Assembly (NCBI RefSeq): GCF_900129725.1
Contig: NZ_FQWQ01000006.1
Span: forward strand, 62,001-126,000
Direction: 5' to 3'
DNA length: 64,000 nucleotides
Source of the DNA: Chryseolinea serpens
GTDB lineage: Bacteria; Bacteroidota; Bacteroidia; Cytophagales; Cyclobacteriaceae
Shown here: piece after piece, positions 17,258-24,440 of the stretch
Layout of the letters: every line of letters starts with the position of its first letter
How positions within the stretch are numbered: position 1 is the first letter of the stretch
Notes under the pieces: generated by a model
Databases searched by the model: none
Told to the model about the DNA's origin: nothing
What the model saw: the letters and a program-made list of their open reading frames with translations, nothing else
Position numbers and translations under genes: made by a program

Positions 17258-18598
17258 TTAGCTGATCAACTTCTTTTTCACGGCCAGTATGTGCTTGCAT
17301 AGCCCACGCTCGCCCTGGTGGCGACTGTACCAGGTGCAGGTGCACCGTTCGTTTTCTCCTTCCAAGATCACGAGATGTTTTACGCCGGTGCCTTCCACCC
17401 GGGCTTCGATCTTGCTGTCGCTCTTCAGCGTGATCTCTACTTTGTTCTCGGCCAGCAATTTCTCTGCGTCCTTTAAACGCGGATTCAAACTGATGATGCG
17501 GTGGAGTTTGAAAGGCAGGCGCCGGTAAAAGAAATGGTTTTCGTCAAGGTCAAAACCCAATAGCCCCATGGCCGAAAGGCGACCGGTGAGGTTGTCTACT
17601 TTCTTGAAGTCCATGCCTTCTTCGATGGCCAGCAGCGTGGGGTTGAACTCCTGGTTGGCGTAGCTGTACTTGTCAACGGCGTCAATCCAGGTGTCGGGCA
17701 CATCTTCGATGAGCGATTCCAACGCTGCCCCCTCGCCCGAAAAGCCGCGCCAGAAATCGCGCGACAACGACAGGCTGAAACGCACAGCCCCAAAATACAA
17801 CTGCCAGGTAGTCGACTGCATCTGCGGGTGAGCAAATACGCGCAACTCGTCGGCCAATGGCAACAACGGTTCCAGCAATCGAAGCCGATGTATGCCACCG
17901 ATACAAATCGCAGCGTTTGATTTTATCGGTGAGAAGGCTGGCTTGTTGCCGCGCATAACCAGGTAGTAGTCGGCCTTGGGCTTACCGTTGGGCAGGCTTT
18001 GAAAAAGCTGGAGCGTCTGGATCTTATTGAACGAGAAATTTTTCTCGGCTTCGGCCAAAAACAATTGGACCGTGGTAAGGCCTTTTATCCATTTGGTGGG
18101 CAACGGCACTTTGCGTTCAACAACTTTTTCATTTCCCCTGGCAAGGGCCACTTCCTTTTTCCCGACAGACAACACCACATTTTCGGTTTTGCCGATACTG
18201 CTCAACGCGGCAATCATCGCTTGATTGAAATCGACATTGGTGGTACCGTTTTCCGGGAACTCTCCATCGTGCCCTCCCGGGAGCACGTCCACCCGCGCAT
18301 ACACGCCAGCACAATGTGAAAAACCCTCGAACCGTATCTTTTCGTTGCCCGCCGTGACGATCGGATCCTTCAACAGCTTCCATTCAAAGGGCGACAAATT
18401 AAAACTGGATTGCACCACATTCGACAACGTGATGAGACACCGCGCCGTGATGTAGGGATCTTTCAGCCTGCCCCAAAAGAAACACGGCGCATCTTTTTTC
18501 TGCACCTCGCTATACTTGGCCAAAAAAAGCTCGTCGGCAGTGGCTTCGCGAATCAGGGTTGACGGCTTGGCGTAATGGTAGGTTATGGTTTCTGACAT
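17258..18598 (-). CDS. SWIM zinc-finger protein
   Basis: 446 residues. The C-terminus holds a SWIM-type zinc finger: CTCTWYSRHQGERGLCKH, that is C-x-C followed by C-x-H, near residues 418-435. SWIM domains bind DNA or protein and occur in recombination and chromatin-like contexts. The N-terminal 380 residues are of unknown fold. It is the first gene of a two-gene operon with the DUF6493 protein. A copy of the downstream TetR operator-like sequence lies 31-58 bases upstream of its start, hinting at TetR control. Confidence 0.78.
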   Translation of the reverse strand: MSETITYHYAKPSTLIREATADELFLAKYSEVQKKDAPCFFWGRLKDPYITARCLITLSNVVQSSFNLSPFEWKLLKDPIVTAGNEKIRFEGFSHCAGVYARVDVLPGGHDGEFPENGTTNVDFNQAMIAALSSIGKTENVVLSVGKKEVALARGNEKVVERKVPLPTKWIKGLTTVQLFLAEAEKNFSFNKIQTLQLFQSLPNGKPKADYYLVMRGNKPAFSPIKSNAAICIGGIHRLRLLEPLLPLADELRVFAHPQMQSTTWQLYFGAVRFSLSLSRDFWRGFSGEGAALESLIEDVPDTWIDAVDKYSYANQEFNPTLLAIEEGMDFKKVDNLTGRLSAMGLLGFDLDENHFFYRRLPFKLHRIISLNPRLKDAEKLLAENKVEITLKSDSKIEARVEGTGVKHLVILEGENERCTCTWYSRHQGERGLCKHILAVKKKLIS

Positions 18599-18628
18599 CT
18601 TTTGGAAACGCTTACCGGTACAAAATAC

Positions 18629-18656
18629 GGAAGTTTCTTATTCCAAAATATGATCG
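18629..18656. promoter_or_regulatory. Possible distant TetR operator upstream of the SWIM gene
   Basis: GGAAGTTTCTTATTCC (18629-18644) resembles the TetR-site consensus in the next divergon but has a 2-base longer centre. The right part continues into a block, 18638-18656, that matches 19330-19348 at 18 of 19 positions. It lies just before the SWIM start codon, so the TetR protein may also control that operon. A chance or duplicated fragment is possible. Confidence 0.45.
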
Positions 18657-18694
18657 AACAACCGGAGGAAAAATATTTTCAGGAAGGGTTTACC

Positions 18695-19282
18695 TCAATC
18701 ACTTTTCAGTGTCGATAGCAGGATTTTGATGATGTCATCAAATACTTTCTTATCGGCAGCGCCCCGCCCATAAGCGCTAAGTCCCCAGGAGTTGGTCAGG
18801 ACGAAGCGTGCCAAGGCGCGGGGATTGTGGCTTTTGGAGATCTGTCCTTTTTCTTGTCCTCTTTTGATGGCTCGTTGATAGGCATCTTCCAGGGCTTGCC
18901 AATTTTCCTGCACCACGTCGGAAATCCCGCTGTCGTGCGGGGCCAATTCGATGCGCGAGTTCACCATGAAACATCCCTTGGGGCCGGTGGCTTGCAGGGC
19001 ACTATTCTGACTCCAGATGAAGATCTCCTTAATCGCTTCAGGAATATTCTCGGCATGGTCGAGGTGGGCAATCACATCGCCCGTGATCTTTTCACGGTAT
19101 CGTTTCAGCGCTTGCTTGAAGAGCGAATGCTTATCGCCAAATGTATCGTAGAGACTGGAACGGCTCAGCCCAAGGCCTTGCACCAGCTCTTCGGCTGAAA
19201 TGCCATTGTAGCCTTTGCTCCAAAACAGGTTCACGGCCTTGTCCAACACCTCGTCGATCTGAAATTCTTTTGTGCGCGCCAT
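18695..19282 (-). CDS. TetR/AcrR-family repressor
   Basis: 195 residues. The N-terminal 50 residues form the TetR helix-turn-helix: FQIDEVLDKAVNLFWSKGYN, GISAEELVQGLGLSRSSLYD and TFGDKHSLFKQAL. The rest is a helical ligand domain, with PKGCFMVNSRIE, a stretch seen in the YxaF/AcrR-like group that controls enzymes or exporters of toxic compounds. It is divergent from an SDR gene, and three copies of a 14-base operator-like sequence lie in the gap. The ligand is unknown. Confidence 0.9.
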   Translation of the reverse strand: MARTKEFQIDEVLDKAVNLFWSKGYNGISAEELVQGLGLSRSSLYDTFGDKHSLFKQALKRYREKITGDVIAHLDHAENIPEAIKEIFIWSQNSALQATGPKGCFMVNSRIELAPHDSGISDVVQENWQALEDAYQRAIKRGQEKGQISKSHNPRALARFVLTNSWGLSAYGRGAADKKVFDDIIKILLSTLKSD

Positions 19283-19307
19283 GCTTTACTCTTTGATATA
19301 TCGGATA

Positions 19308-19401
19308 CAAAAGTACAATTCCGGAACATTTATTCCAAAAAATGATCGGCAAATTTGGAACACTCATTCCGTTTTCAATACCTTTACGGAATAAATGTTC
19401 C
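19308..19401. promoter_or_regulatory. Triple TetR operator with divergent promoters
   Basis: Three 14-base sites are present: GGAACATTTATTCC (19323-19336), GGAACACTCATTCC (19357-19370) and GGAATAAATGTTCC (19388-19401), the last being the exact reverse complement of the first. The leftward promoter for the TetR gene has a -7 box TACTTTTG (complement of 19308-19315) and a TTTG (complement of 19336-19339) 20 bases away, with site 1 in its spacer. A likely rightward promoter uses TTTG at 19354-19357 and TACCTTTA at 19379-19386, overlapped by sites 2 and 3. Auto-repression and repression of the SDR gene are expected. Confidence 0.8.
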
Positions 19402-19427
19402 AGAAAGGACAAAAACGCCAAAAAAAC

Positions 19428-20246
19428 ATGAATAAAACGATTTTTATTACCGGCACGAGCTCCGGCTTAGGCAAACGCACCGCCCTGCATTTCGCTAAAC
19501 TGGGATGGAATGTAGCCGCCACCCTGCGCACCCCCGAAAAGGAAACTGAATTGACGCAGCACAAAAACATCAAGCTCTTCAAACTGGACGTGACCAACCT
19601 GGACCAGGTGCAGGAGTCTATCGCGCAAGCCATCGCCCACTTTGGCAAGATCGACGTGGTGGTTAACAACGCAGGCATGGGGAGTTATGGTCCTTTGGAA
19701 TTTGCCAAAGAAGAAACCATCGATTGGCAGTACCAGGTGAACGTGCGGGGACCCATCAACATCATCCGCGGCTTTCTCCCGCACTTCCGCGAAAACGGCG
19801 GGGGCATGTTCATCAACATCAGCTCCTTTATGGGTGTGACCACGGCCGTGCCGTTGGGGTCGCTCTACAACATGTCGAAGTTTGCGTTGGAGGGTCTTAT
19901 TGAAGGATTGTACTATGAGTTGAAACCGTTGAACATCGAGCTGCGCTTGATCGAACAGGGTGGATCCACGGAAAATAATTTCAGAGAAAGCGTGATCTGG
20001 AACAAAAGCGACGAGGTCGACGCCTACGATCACCTCATTCAAAAATTGACCGCCCTAATGGCCAATCCGAATCCCGAAATGCTGGACGATCCGCAGGTCA
20101 TTGTCGATGCGATTGACAACCTGGCCACGGGAAAAAGCAGGCAGTTCAGAACGCTGGTCGGCGCAACGGCAAACAACCTGCTGCAACTCCGGGGCTCGAT
20201 TCCAATTGACGAATACCTAAAAACGATGGCGGCATACTATAATTAA
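19428..20246 (+). CDS. Short-chain dehydrogenase/reductase
   Basis: 272 residues from the ATG at 19428. The classical SDR motifs are present: FITGTSSGLGKRTALHFA for NAD(P) binding, VVNNAGMGSYG, and a catalytic triad in INISSFMGV...SLYNMSKFALEG, where S, Y and K are in place (Y-x-x-x-K as YNMSK). The substrate is unknown. Its control by the divergent TetR protein through three operator copies suggests induction by a toxic small molecule that the enzyme may reduce. A terminator follows at 20268. Confidence 0.9.
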   Translation: MNKTIFITGTSSGLGKRTALHFAKLGWNVAATLRTPEKETELTQHKNIKLFKLDVTNLDQVQESIAQAIAHFGKIDVVVNNAGMGSYGPLEFAKEETIDWQYQVNVRGPINIIRGFLPHFRENGGGMFINISSFMGVTTAVPLGSLYNMSKFALEGLIEGLYYELKPLNIELRLIEQGGSTENNFRESVIWNKSDEVDAYDHLIQKLTALMANPNPEMLDDPQVIVDAIDNLATGKSRQFRTLVGATANNLLQLRGSIPIDEYLKTMAAYYN

Positions 20247-20267
20247 TAAAACATACTGGCTTCAACT

Positions 20268-20307
20268 AACGGCAGGTGCCCTCCCGGACCTGCCGTTTTC
20301 TTTTTGA
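20268..20307 (+). terminator. Rho-independent terminator after the SDR gene
   Basis: AACGGCAGGT at 20268-20277 pairs perfectly with ACCTGCCGTT at 20288-20297, with a 10-base loop, and a T-rich tract (TTTTCTTTTT) follows. It ends the SDR transcript. Confidence 0.9.
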
Positions 20308-20374
20308 CAGAAATGCGCAAACACATTTCCTTTGAAGAATTGGATTTCTGCAGGCAACGCGCTATTTTGATGAG

Positions 20375-21622
20375 GTGGTCAATAAGATTCTAAAAGTTGT
20401 GTTCAGTTTGCCGGCTATTGTTGTTCTGCTTTTCATGCTATTTTTAAATTTCAAGGTCTATTATACTCCAGAGACAACGGTTGCCGCTTCCGATACCATT
20501 CGTGTCGATTTGTTGAAGCAACTCCGCGGCCTGAAAGGCGCACTGCAAGACAACGCCGACGTAAAAATGCAGCGCCTCTATCCCGAGGGCTACCTCTTCA
20601 TAAATGCTCTCTACGGACTAGCGTGGTGCAACTTCATGACGGACTTGAGCAGCGACTCCGATTATTTTAAAGAAGGCACGGCCGAACTTCAAAAGACATG
20701 GAATAAAATCGATTCCGATCTGGGCCGGTCTCCCTTCAATGAAGAGCTCCCCCTGCACTATGGCGCGTTCTATACTGGGTGGAGTACCTACTTCCTGGGC
20801 CGGAAACTATCCCTTGAACATCCCTCCAAAAGAAAGGAGACTGAGGTCGCTCATTTTAAACAACAGTGCAATAGCATTGCAGCTTCTGTAAAAGAAAGGA
20901 TCTATCCCGCGAGCTACTACGGACGGGCATGGCCCGCCGATGCCATACTATGCCTGGCCGCGCTATCATGGCACGACAAACTTTTCGAACCCCGCTATGC
21001 CGATGTACGCAAAGACTGGCTGGACAAAGTGAAAAACAGCCTCGATGCCCGCGGCCTGATCCCTCACGCAGTCAATCCATCAACTGGAAAATCGGTGGAG
21101 AGTGCCCGGGGTTCCTCTCAAGCATTGATGCTCATTTTTCTAAGAGAAATCGATGAACCCTTTGCGCGGCAACAATTCTCCATCTTCCAGGCAAACTTTG
21201 TAGACAGCAAACTTGGCCTTATCGGAATTCGGGAATATCCGAAAGGCGATATGGGCATCGGTGATGTGGATTCGGGGCCCGTCATTCTTCAGATAGGGGC
21301 TGCGGCCAGCTTTGTCGGTATGCAAACCATGTACGCATTCGGAGATCGCGAACACGGCATCGCTCTACGAAATGGCGTCGAAGCTTTTGCCCTGCCGTGG
21401 GAAGGTGAAGATCAGAAAGTCTACCTTTTCGGATGGTTGCCTGTGGCCGATGCCTTTATCGCCTGGGGTCACAGTGCCGAGCATGGTCTTCATGAACCAA
21501 CACCATCCTTTATGGTCTTTCACATGATCAGCGTTCCGATATGCATTGCCCTGGCAGCATTCATCTGGATCATGTTAAAACCAAAAAAACCTACCTCACA
21601 CGTGCTCCACATCCCTTGGTAG
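20375..21622 (+). CDS. Membrane-anchored protein of unknown function, possibly an alpha/alpha-barrel
   Basis: 415 residues, apparently starting at a GTG (20375) because no ATG in frame fits. There is a hydrophobic segment at each end (residues 7-28 and about 385-404) with a large soluble domain between. Motifs such as YYGRAWPADAILCLAALS and GLIPHAVNPSTGKSVESARG suggest a helical toroid like those of linalool-dehydratase-related or glycosidase-like proteins, but this is weak. The next gene, a protease-like membrane protein, starts 50 bases later and may be functionally linked. Confidence 0.6.
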   Translation: MVNKILKVVFSLPAIVVLLFMLFLNFKVYYTPETTVAASDTIRVDLLKQLRGLKGALQDNADVKMQRLYPEGYLFINALYGLAWCNFMTDLSSDSDYFKEGTAELQKTWNKIDSDLGRSPFNEELPLHYGAFYTGWSTYFLGRKLSLEHPSKRKETEVAHFKQQCNSIAASVKERIYPASYYGRAWPADAILCLAALSWHDKLFEPRYADVRKDWLDKVKNSLDARGLIPHAVNPSTGKSVESARGSSQALMLIFLREIDEPFARQQFSIFQANFVDSKLGLIGIREYPKGDMGIGDVDSGPVILQIGAAASFVGMQTMYAFGDREHGIALRNGVEAFALPWEGEDQKVYLFGWLPVADAFIAWGHSAEHGLHEPTPSFMVFHMISVPICIALAAFIWIMLKPKKPTSHVLHIPW

Positions 21623-21672
21623 CATTCAAATTTTTCCAGATGTTCGCACTTTGCTTCAAACTTGATTAAAGT

Positions 21673-22968
21673 ATGTTTTACGGATTGCTCTCGGTTGCCC
21701 TGTTGAATGTTATCTATGTTATAGGTTTCTTTTTCTTTTCAATTTTATTGAACGTCCGCGAAACGCATTACTTTCTGGGCTTCGGTCCAAAGTTGATCAC
21801 CTTCCAGGTGCGTGGCGTGAGGTTTTCCATGGGAGTCTACATACCGATCATTGGATTCGCGAAAATATACGTGATGGAGAATGGCGAGAAACAACGCATG
21901 AAATATCCATGGGAGTTTTATGATCAATCGCTTGCCAGGCGATTGGGCGCGACGCTCGGAGGTGCGCTTACACTCCTGATTACCGGCGTGCTTGTTTTCA
22001 TCGGATGGGCTTATGTTGAGCCGAAATCCGTTATCACGAAGGAGGAAGTGAACCGGTATGGCATATATCCATCCGACTGGGCTACCGAATTAGGCTTTCG
22101 GCGCGGCGACAAGATTATTTCTATCAATGGAAATGACTACGACGAGTATAGCGACCTGATCGATCCGTCCCTATTTCAAGACCCGAAAAGCTATTATACC
22201 GTTCTGCGGAATGGCGAAACGCTTCAGATAAATGTCAGAAAAACTCCAGACGATTTTCAAGAAAGCAAGCCGTTCTTTCTCACGGTGAACGCGCCCTTTG
22301 AAATCGCTGAGGTGGTCCCTAATTCTTCAGCCGCAACCGCTGGAATACTGGTCGGCGACAGAATTACCAAAGTGAACGGTCATCCCATCCTAAAATTCCA
22401 TGACTTCACAGACGAATGCAAAATAGATGAGGACGGCGACATCAAGCTGGAAATAAAACGGAAAGGAGCCGACAGCCTCCGAACCCTGAACGTCAATCTC
22501 GTGCTTGGACCCGACAAAAGGATAGGTACCCGGCCGACGGAGTTAATAAACTATACCACGGAGAGAAATTCTCTCCTCACCGCCGTGGGTTATGGAACGT
22601 ACGCCGCGTTCAACGGCCTGGCGAAAAGTATCTCGGCAGTTTTTAGACTAGCGATTCATGATCGTCTACCCAGAGAAATGAAAGGACCGATCAAAATTGC
22701 TTCGGTTTTCGAGACATCATTTTGGGCCGTTACTGCATCTTATGCCACATGGTATGCCTTTTGCAACCTGCTGCCCCTTCCTTTTTCGGCGTTTTGGGAA
22801 ATTGTTGCCCTAGTCTTCGGGTGGATCACGAAAAAAAAATATCCCTACAAGGCCTTCAGTCGTTCCAGAAAAGTAGCGTGGTTCATTTTGGGCGCATTTT
22901 TCATCTCGATATTGGTGATGGATGTTTTGCAAAAATTCGAAACCCTTGACCGAATGCGCGTCCACTAA
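21673..22968 (+). CDS. Site-2-protease (RseP)-like membrane protein lacking the catalytic motifs
   Basis: 431 residues with the RseP layout: N-terminal helix (residues 5-26), a FLGFGPKL motif as in RseP (F-S-I-G-F-G), a helix near 95-113, two PDZ-like domains (about 130-205 and 215-285, the latter with SSAATAGILVGDRITKVNG), and C-terminal helices. The zinc-binding HExxH expected in the first helix is absent; that region reads FFFFSILLNV. The C-terminal NLLPLP is retained but the expected LDGG with its zinc-binding Asp reads FSAFWEI. It therefore looks like a pseudoprotease that may bind or hold substrates. The 3' end overlaps the convergent antitoxin gene by 4 bases. Confidence 0.75.
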   Translation: MFYGLLSVALLNVIYVIGFFFFSILLNVRETHYFLGFGPKLITFQVRGVRFSMGVYIPIIGFAKIYVMENGEKQRMKYPWEFYDQSLARRLGATLGGALTLLITGVLVFIGWAYVEPKSVITKEEVNRYGIYPSDWATELGFRRGDKIISINGNDYDEYSDLIDPSLFQDPKSYYTVLRNGETLQINVRKTPDDFQESKPFFLTVNAPFEIAEVVPNSSAATAGILVGDRITKVNGHPILKFHDFTDECKIDEDGDIKLEIKRKGADSLRTLNVNLVLGPDKRIGTRPTELINYTTERNSLLTAVGYGTYAAFNGLAKSISAVFRLAIHDRLPREMKGPIKIASVFETSFWAVTASYATWYAFCNLLPLPFSAFWEIVALVFGWITKKKYPYKAFSRSRKVAWFILGAFFISILVMDVLQKFETLDRMRVH

Positions 22969-23522
22969 CCCAACTCGCAAAAAATCTTCTTCATCGCGGA
23001 GTCACGCTTTTTATAATTCGGGCCAGCAGCTTCAAAATGCTCGTCGAGTACGACAAGGTTTGTTATTTTGGATAGATCAAAGAGTTTCTCCACACGCGGA
23101 TCGTTCACCTGGTACGCTCTCAGCAACTCCGTTCCTTTTGTTCCCGTGCCATAGCACTGCGGCTCAGCGGTCCTTACCTTGCCATTGTATTCAAATTGAA
23201 TCAGCTGTCTCTTTTTTATAGCCTTACAAATCAGAATCCCGGTCAACGACTCGCCCCTCATCTCTTCCATCATTTCATACCCCTTTGCCAAATCATAATT
23301 CATTTGTGCCTGCAACCAAAAGTCGGGAGTGGTGCCCAGCAGCTTGCTGAGTTTGAAGGCCATCTCTACCGAAACGGCATACTCTCCTTTTATAACAGCG
23401 TATAGATTCTTTCGCGCTATGCCCAGGGCGCCCGCCACCTCGGTGATCGTGAGTCGATGAGGCTTGATGTAGAGCTCTTCGAGGATCTGACCGGGGTGAC
23501 GGGGGCTGTGCATGCGTGGCAT
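22965..23522 (-). CDS. higA: HigA-type antitoxin fused to a WYL-like C-terminal domain
   Basis: 185 residues, nearly twice the usual length of HigA. Residues 7-75 are a HigA helix-turn-helix (HPGQILEELYIKP, TITEVAGALGIARKNLYAVI, DFWLQAQMNYDL). Residues 100-150 (AIKKRQLIQFEYNGKVRTAE, PQCYGTGTKGTELLRAYQV) resemble the core of a WYL ligand-sensing domain, and LFDLSKITNLVVLDEHF continues that likeness. It starts 5 bases after the toxin stop, giving the toxin-first order of higBA. It likely represses the toxin operon and, through the palindrome at 23854-23874, perhaps the divergent tRNA locus. The WYL assignment is by eye. Confidence 0.72.
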   Translation of the reverse strand: MPRMHSPRHPGQILEELYIKPHRLTITEVAGALGIARKNLYAVIKGEYAVSVEMAFKLSKLLGTTPDFWLQAQMNYDLAKGYEMMEEMRGESLTGILICKAIKKRQLIQFEYNGKVRTAEPQCYGTGTKGTELLRAYQVNDPRVEKLFDLSKITNLVVLDEHFEAAGPNYKKRDSAMKKIFCELG

Positions 23523-23527
23523 AGAGA

Positions 23528-23800
23528 TTACTTTTGGTCCTGGCGATAGTTTAGCTCCTGTATCTCTCCTTTAACAAACCGGAACGAAAATGTTCCTACG
23601 CCGTGGACCGTCAGACGATAGCTGTCGCTACTTTCTTCCAGCACACTGACCTGTGCAATAGAAAGGTCGCGCGGTTCTTTGGCGGCATGGATAACGGAGA
23701 GCCATAGCAATAGAGAGTCCTTCAGCTCGCGCGATAGGCCGCGGGCCGTTCCTTTCTCGAAGAGACTTTTTAGTTCGCTATGACGGATGGATACGATCAT
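23528..23800 (-). CDS. higB: HigB/RelE-superfamily toxin-like protein
   Basis: 90 residues from the ATG at 23800; two in-frame TTG codons lie just upstream. The sequence MIVSIRHSELKSLFEKGTAR matches the HigB opening (frh.gl..ff..g), and the tail YRLTVHGVGTFSFRFVKGEI corresponds to the w.i.vn..wri.f.f..g strand pair. HigB toxins cleave mRNA on the ribosome. The usual basic W-R of HigB is not present in this copy (GTFSFRF replaces the NWRITF region), so catalytic activity may be changed. It is the first gene of a two-gene operon with the WYL-type antitoxin. Confidence 0.7.
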   Translation of the reverse strand: MIVSIRHSELKSLFEKGTARGLSRELKDSLLLWLSVIHAAKEPRDLSIAQVSVLEESSDSYRLTVHGVGTFSFRFVKGEIQELNYRQDQK

Positions 23801-23836
23801 CAACAACCCAAAACGTATTTTTCACGTTAGGGGTGA

Positions 23837-23895
23837 CAAAAGTAAAAAAATATTTGTTACCCGGCGGGTAACATAAAGAGAACTTGTTATCTTTG
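23837..23895. promoter_or_regulatory. Palindromic operator between divergent promoters of higBA and the tRNA/RNA-ligase locus
   Basis: TTGTTACCC (23854-23862), a 3-base spacer, and GGGTAACAT (23866-23874) form a near-perfect palindrome. The rightward -7 box TATCTTTG (23888-23895) and the leftward TACTTTTG (complement of 23837-23844) both match TAnnTTTG exactly, and the palindrome takes the place of both -33 regions. A site with the same half-sequences and spacing lies at 25739-25759. One regulator, most simply the HigA-WYL protein, could act on both directions. Confidence 0.7.
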
Positions 23896-23916
23896 CATCA
23901 CATTAAGAAAACGAAA

Positions 23917-24015
23917 ATGAAACCGAGTATCAATCTCCATAGCCGCCACACCAGCTCACAAAACATATGTTTTGCGAGAAAAGGATATTGTGCATACCCG
24001 GGTCGAAGTATCTAG
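23917..24015 (+). CDS. Short leader ORF A (32 codons)
   Basis: An ATG at 23917, 22 bases after the -7 box, opens a 32-codon frame beginning MKPSINLHSRHTSS and ending CAYPGRSI. It is followed at once by an intrinsic terminator and then by the tRNA/RNA-ligase genes. Its 3' end contains ACCCGGGT (23996-24003), which can pair with the left arm of the terminator. These features fit a translated leader that controls read-through. Expression is inferred, not shown. Confidence 0.5.
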   Translation: MKPSINLHSRHTSSQNICFARKGYCAYPGRSI

Positions 24016-24038
24016 CATTAGATTTATTCTAAATACGA

Positions 24039-24070
24039 AGCCCCGGGTGTACAGCCCGGGGCTTTTTCTT
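24039..24070 (+). terminator. Intrinsic terminator/attenuator A before the tRNA array
   Basis: AGCCCCGGG (24039-24047) and CCCGGGGCT (24055-24063) form a perfect 9-bp stem with a 7-base loop, followed by TTTTTCTTT. It lies between the promoter at 23888 and the first tRNA, so it must be read through. An upstream ACCCGGGT could disrupt it by pairing with CCCGGGT at 24042-24048. Confidence 0.85.
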
Positions 24071-24087
24071 TGATCAAAATCCTAACC

Positions 24088-24160
24088 GGACGCATAGCTC
24101 AGCCGGTAGAGCAGGGCGCTGTTAACGCCCAGGTCGATGGATCGTGCCCATCTGCGTCCT
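24088..24160 (+). tRNA. tRNA-Asn (GTT) with an abnormal T-loop
   Basis: Acceptor GGACGCA (24088-24094) pairs with TGCGTCC (24153-24159). The D-arm GCTC...GAGC is canonical with GG in the loop. The anticodon arm is GGGCG-CTGTTAA-CGCCC, giving GTT. The T-stem GATGG/CCATC is perfect but its loop is ATCGTGC instead of TTCRANY, so the 54-58 pair is reversed. The discriminator base is T and no CCA is encoded. The abnormal elbow is shared with the Lys and Phe genes nearby. Confidence 0.75.
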
Positions 24161-24175
24161 CATGTATAAAAAAGA

Positions 24176-24253
24176 CGAGGTGTATCGGCTCACGCTTATA
24201 CCGTGTCGGAACCGTAGTTTGGTTACACGTTGGTTCAAATCCAGCCACCTCGA
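24176..24253 (+). tRNA. tRNA-like gene of unusual form (possible Ile TAT, D-arm missing)
   Basis: Acceptor CGAGGTG (24176-24182) pairs perfectly with CACCTCG (24246-24252), discriminator A, and the T-arm GTTGG-TTCAAAT-CCAGC is canonical. The middle does not fold normally. One model has an anticodon stem CACG/CGTG around CTTATAC (anticodon TAT, Ile) directly after the acceptor, no D-arm, and a long variable hairpin AACC-GTAGTTT-GGTT. Another uses that hairpin as the anticodon arm (AGT, Thr) and a CGG/CCG D-stem without GG. Neither is satisfying, so decoding is uncertain. Confidence 0.45.
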
Positions 24254-24325
24254 CAAGAAGAAATAAAGTAAGACTATAAAACAAAAAATATGGAAACCGA
24301 TAAGACGACCGGAGACAAAACATTC

Positions 24326-24396
24326 CCGGTCAAAGCATTAAGGTGATGCTCCTGCCTTTTAAGCAGGAGAACACGGATCGTTACCGTGTGGCCGGA
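24326..24396 (+). tRNA. tRNA-Lys (TTT) with an abnormal T-loop
   Basis: Acceptor CCGGTCA (24326-24332) pairs with TGGCCGG (24389-24395; one G-T), discriminator A. The D-arm is GCAT-TAAGGTG-ATGC, short but with GG. The anticodon arm CCTGC-CTTTTAA-GCAGG gives TTT. The T-stem CACGG/CCGTG is perfect with the loop ATCGTTA, again lacking TTCRA. The base at position 8 is A instead of the nearly universal T. It lies 45 bases before the RNA ligase gene. Confidence 0.65.
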
Positions 24397-24440
24397 CAAG
24401 ACATAACAATGAATGAAAGATTTTTTAACACGTTTTAATT

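Noticed and set aside
24099-24323. Antisense 74-codon frame over the tRNA-Asn and tRNA-like genes
   Set aside because: Its product (VEVAGFEPTCNQTT type) is the usual artefact of reading a tRNA backwards; the tRNA explanation is stronger.
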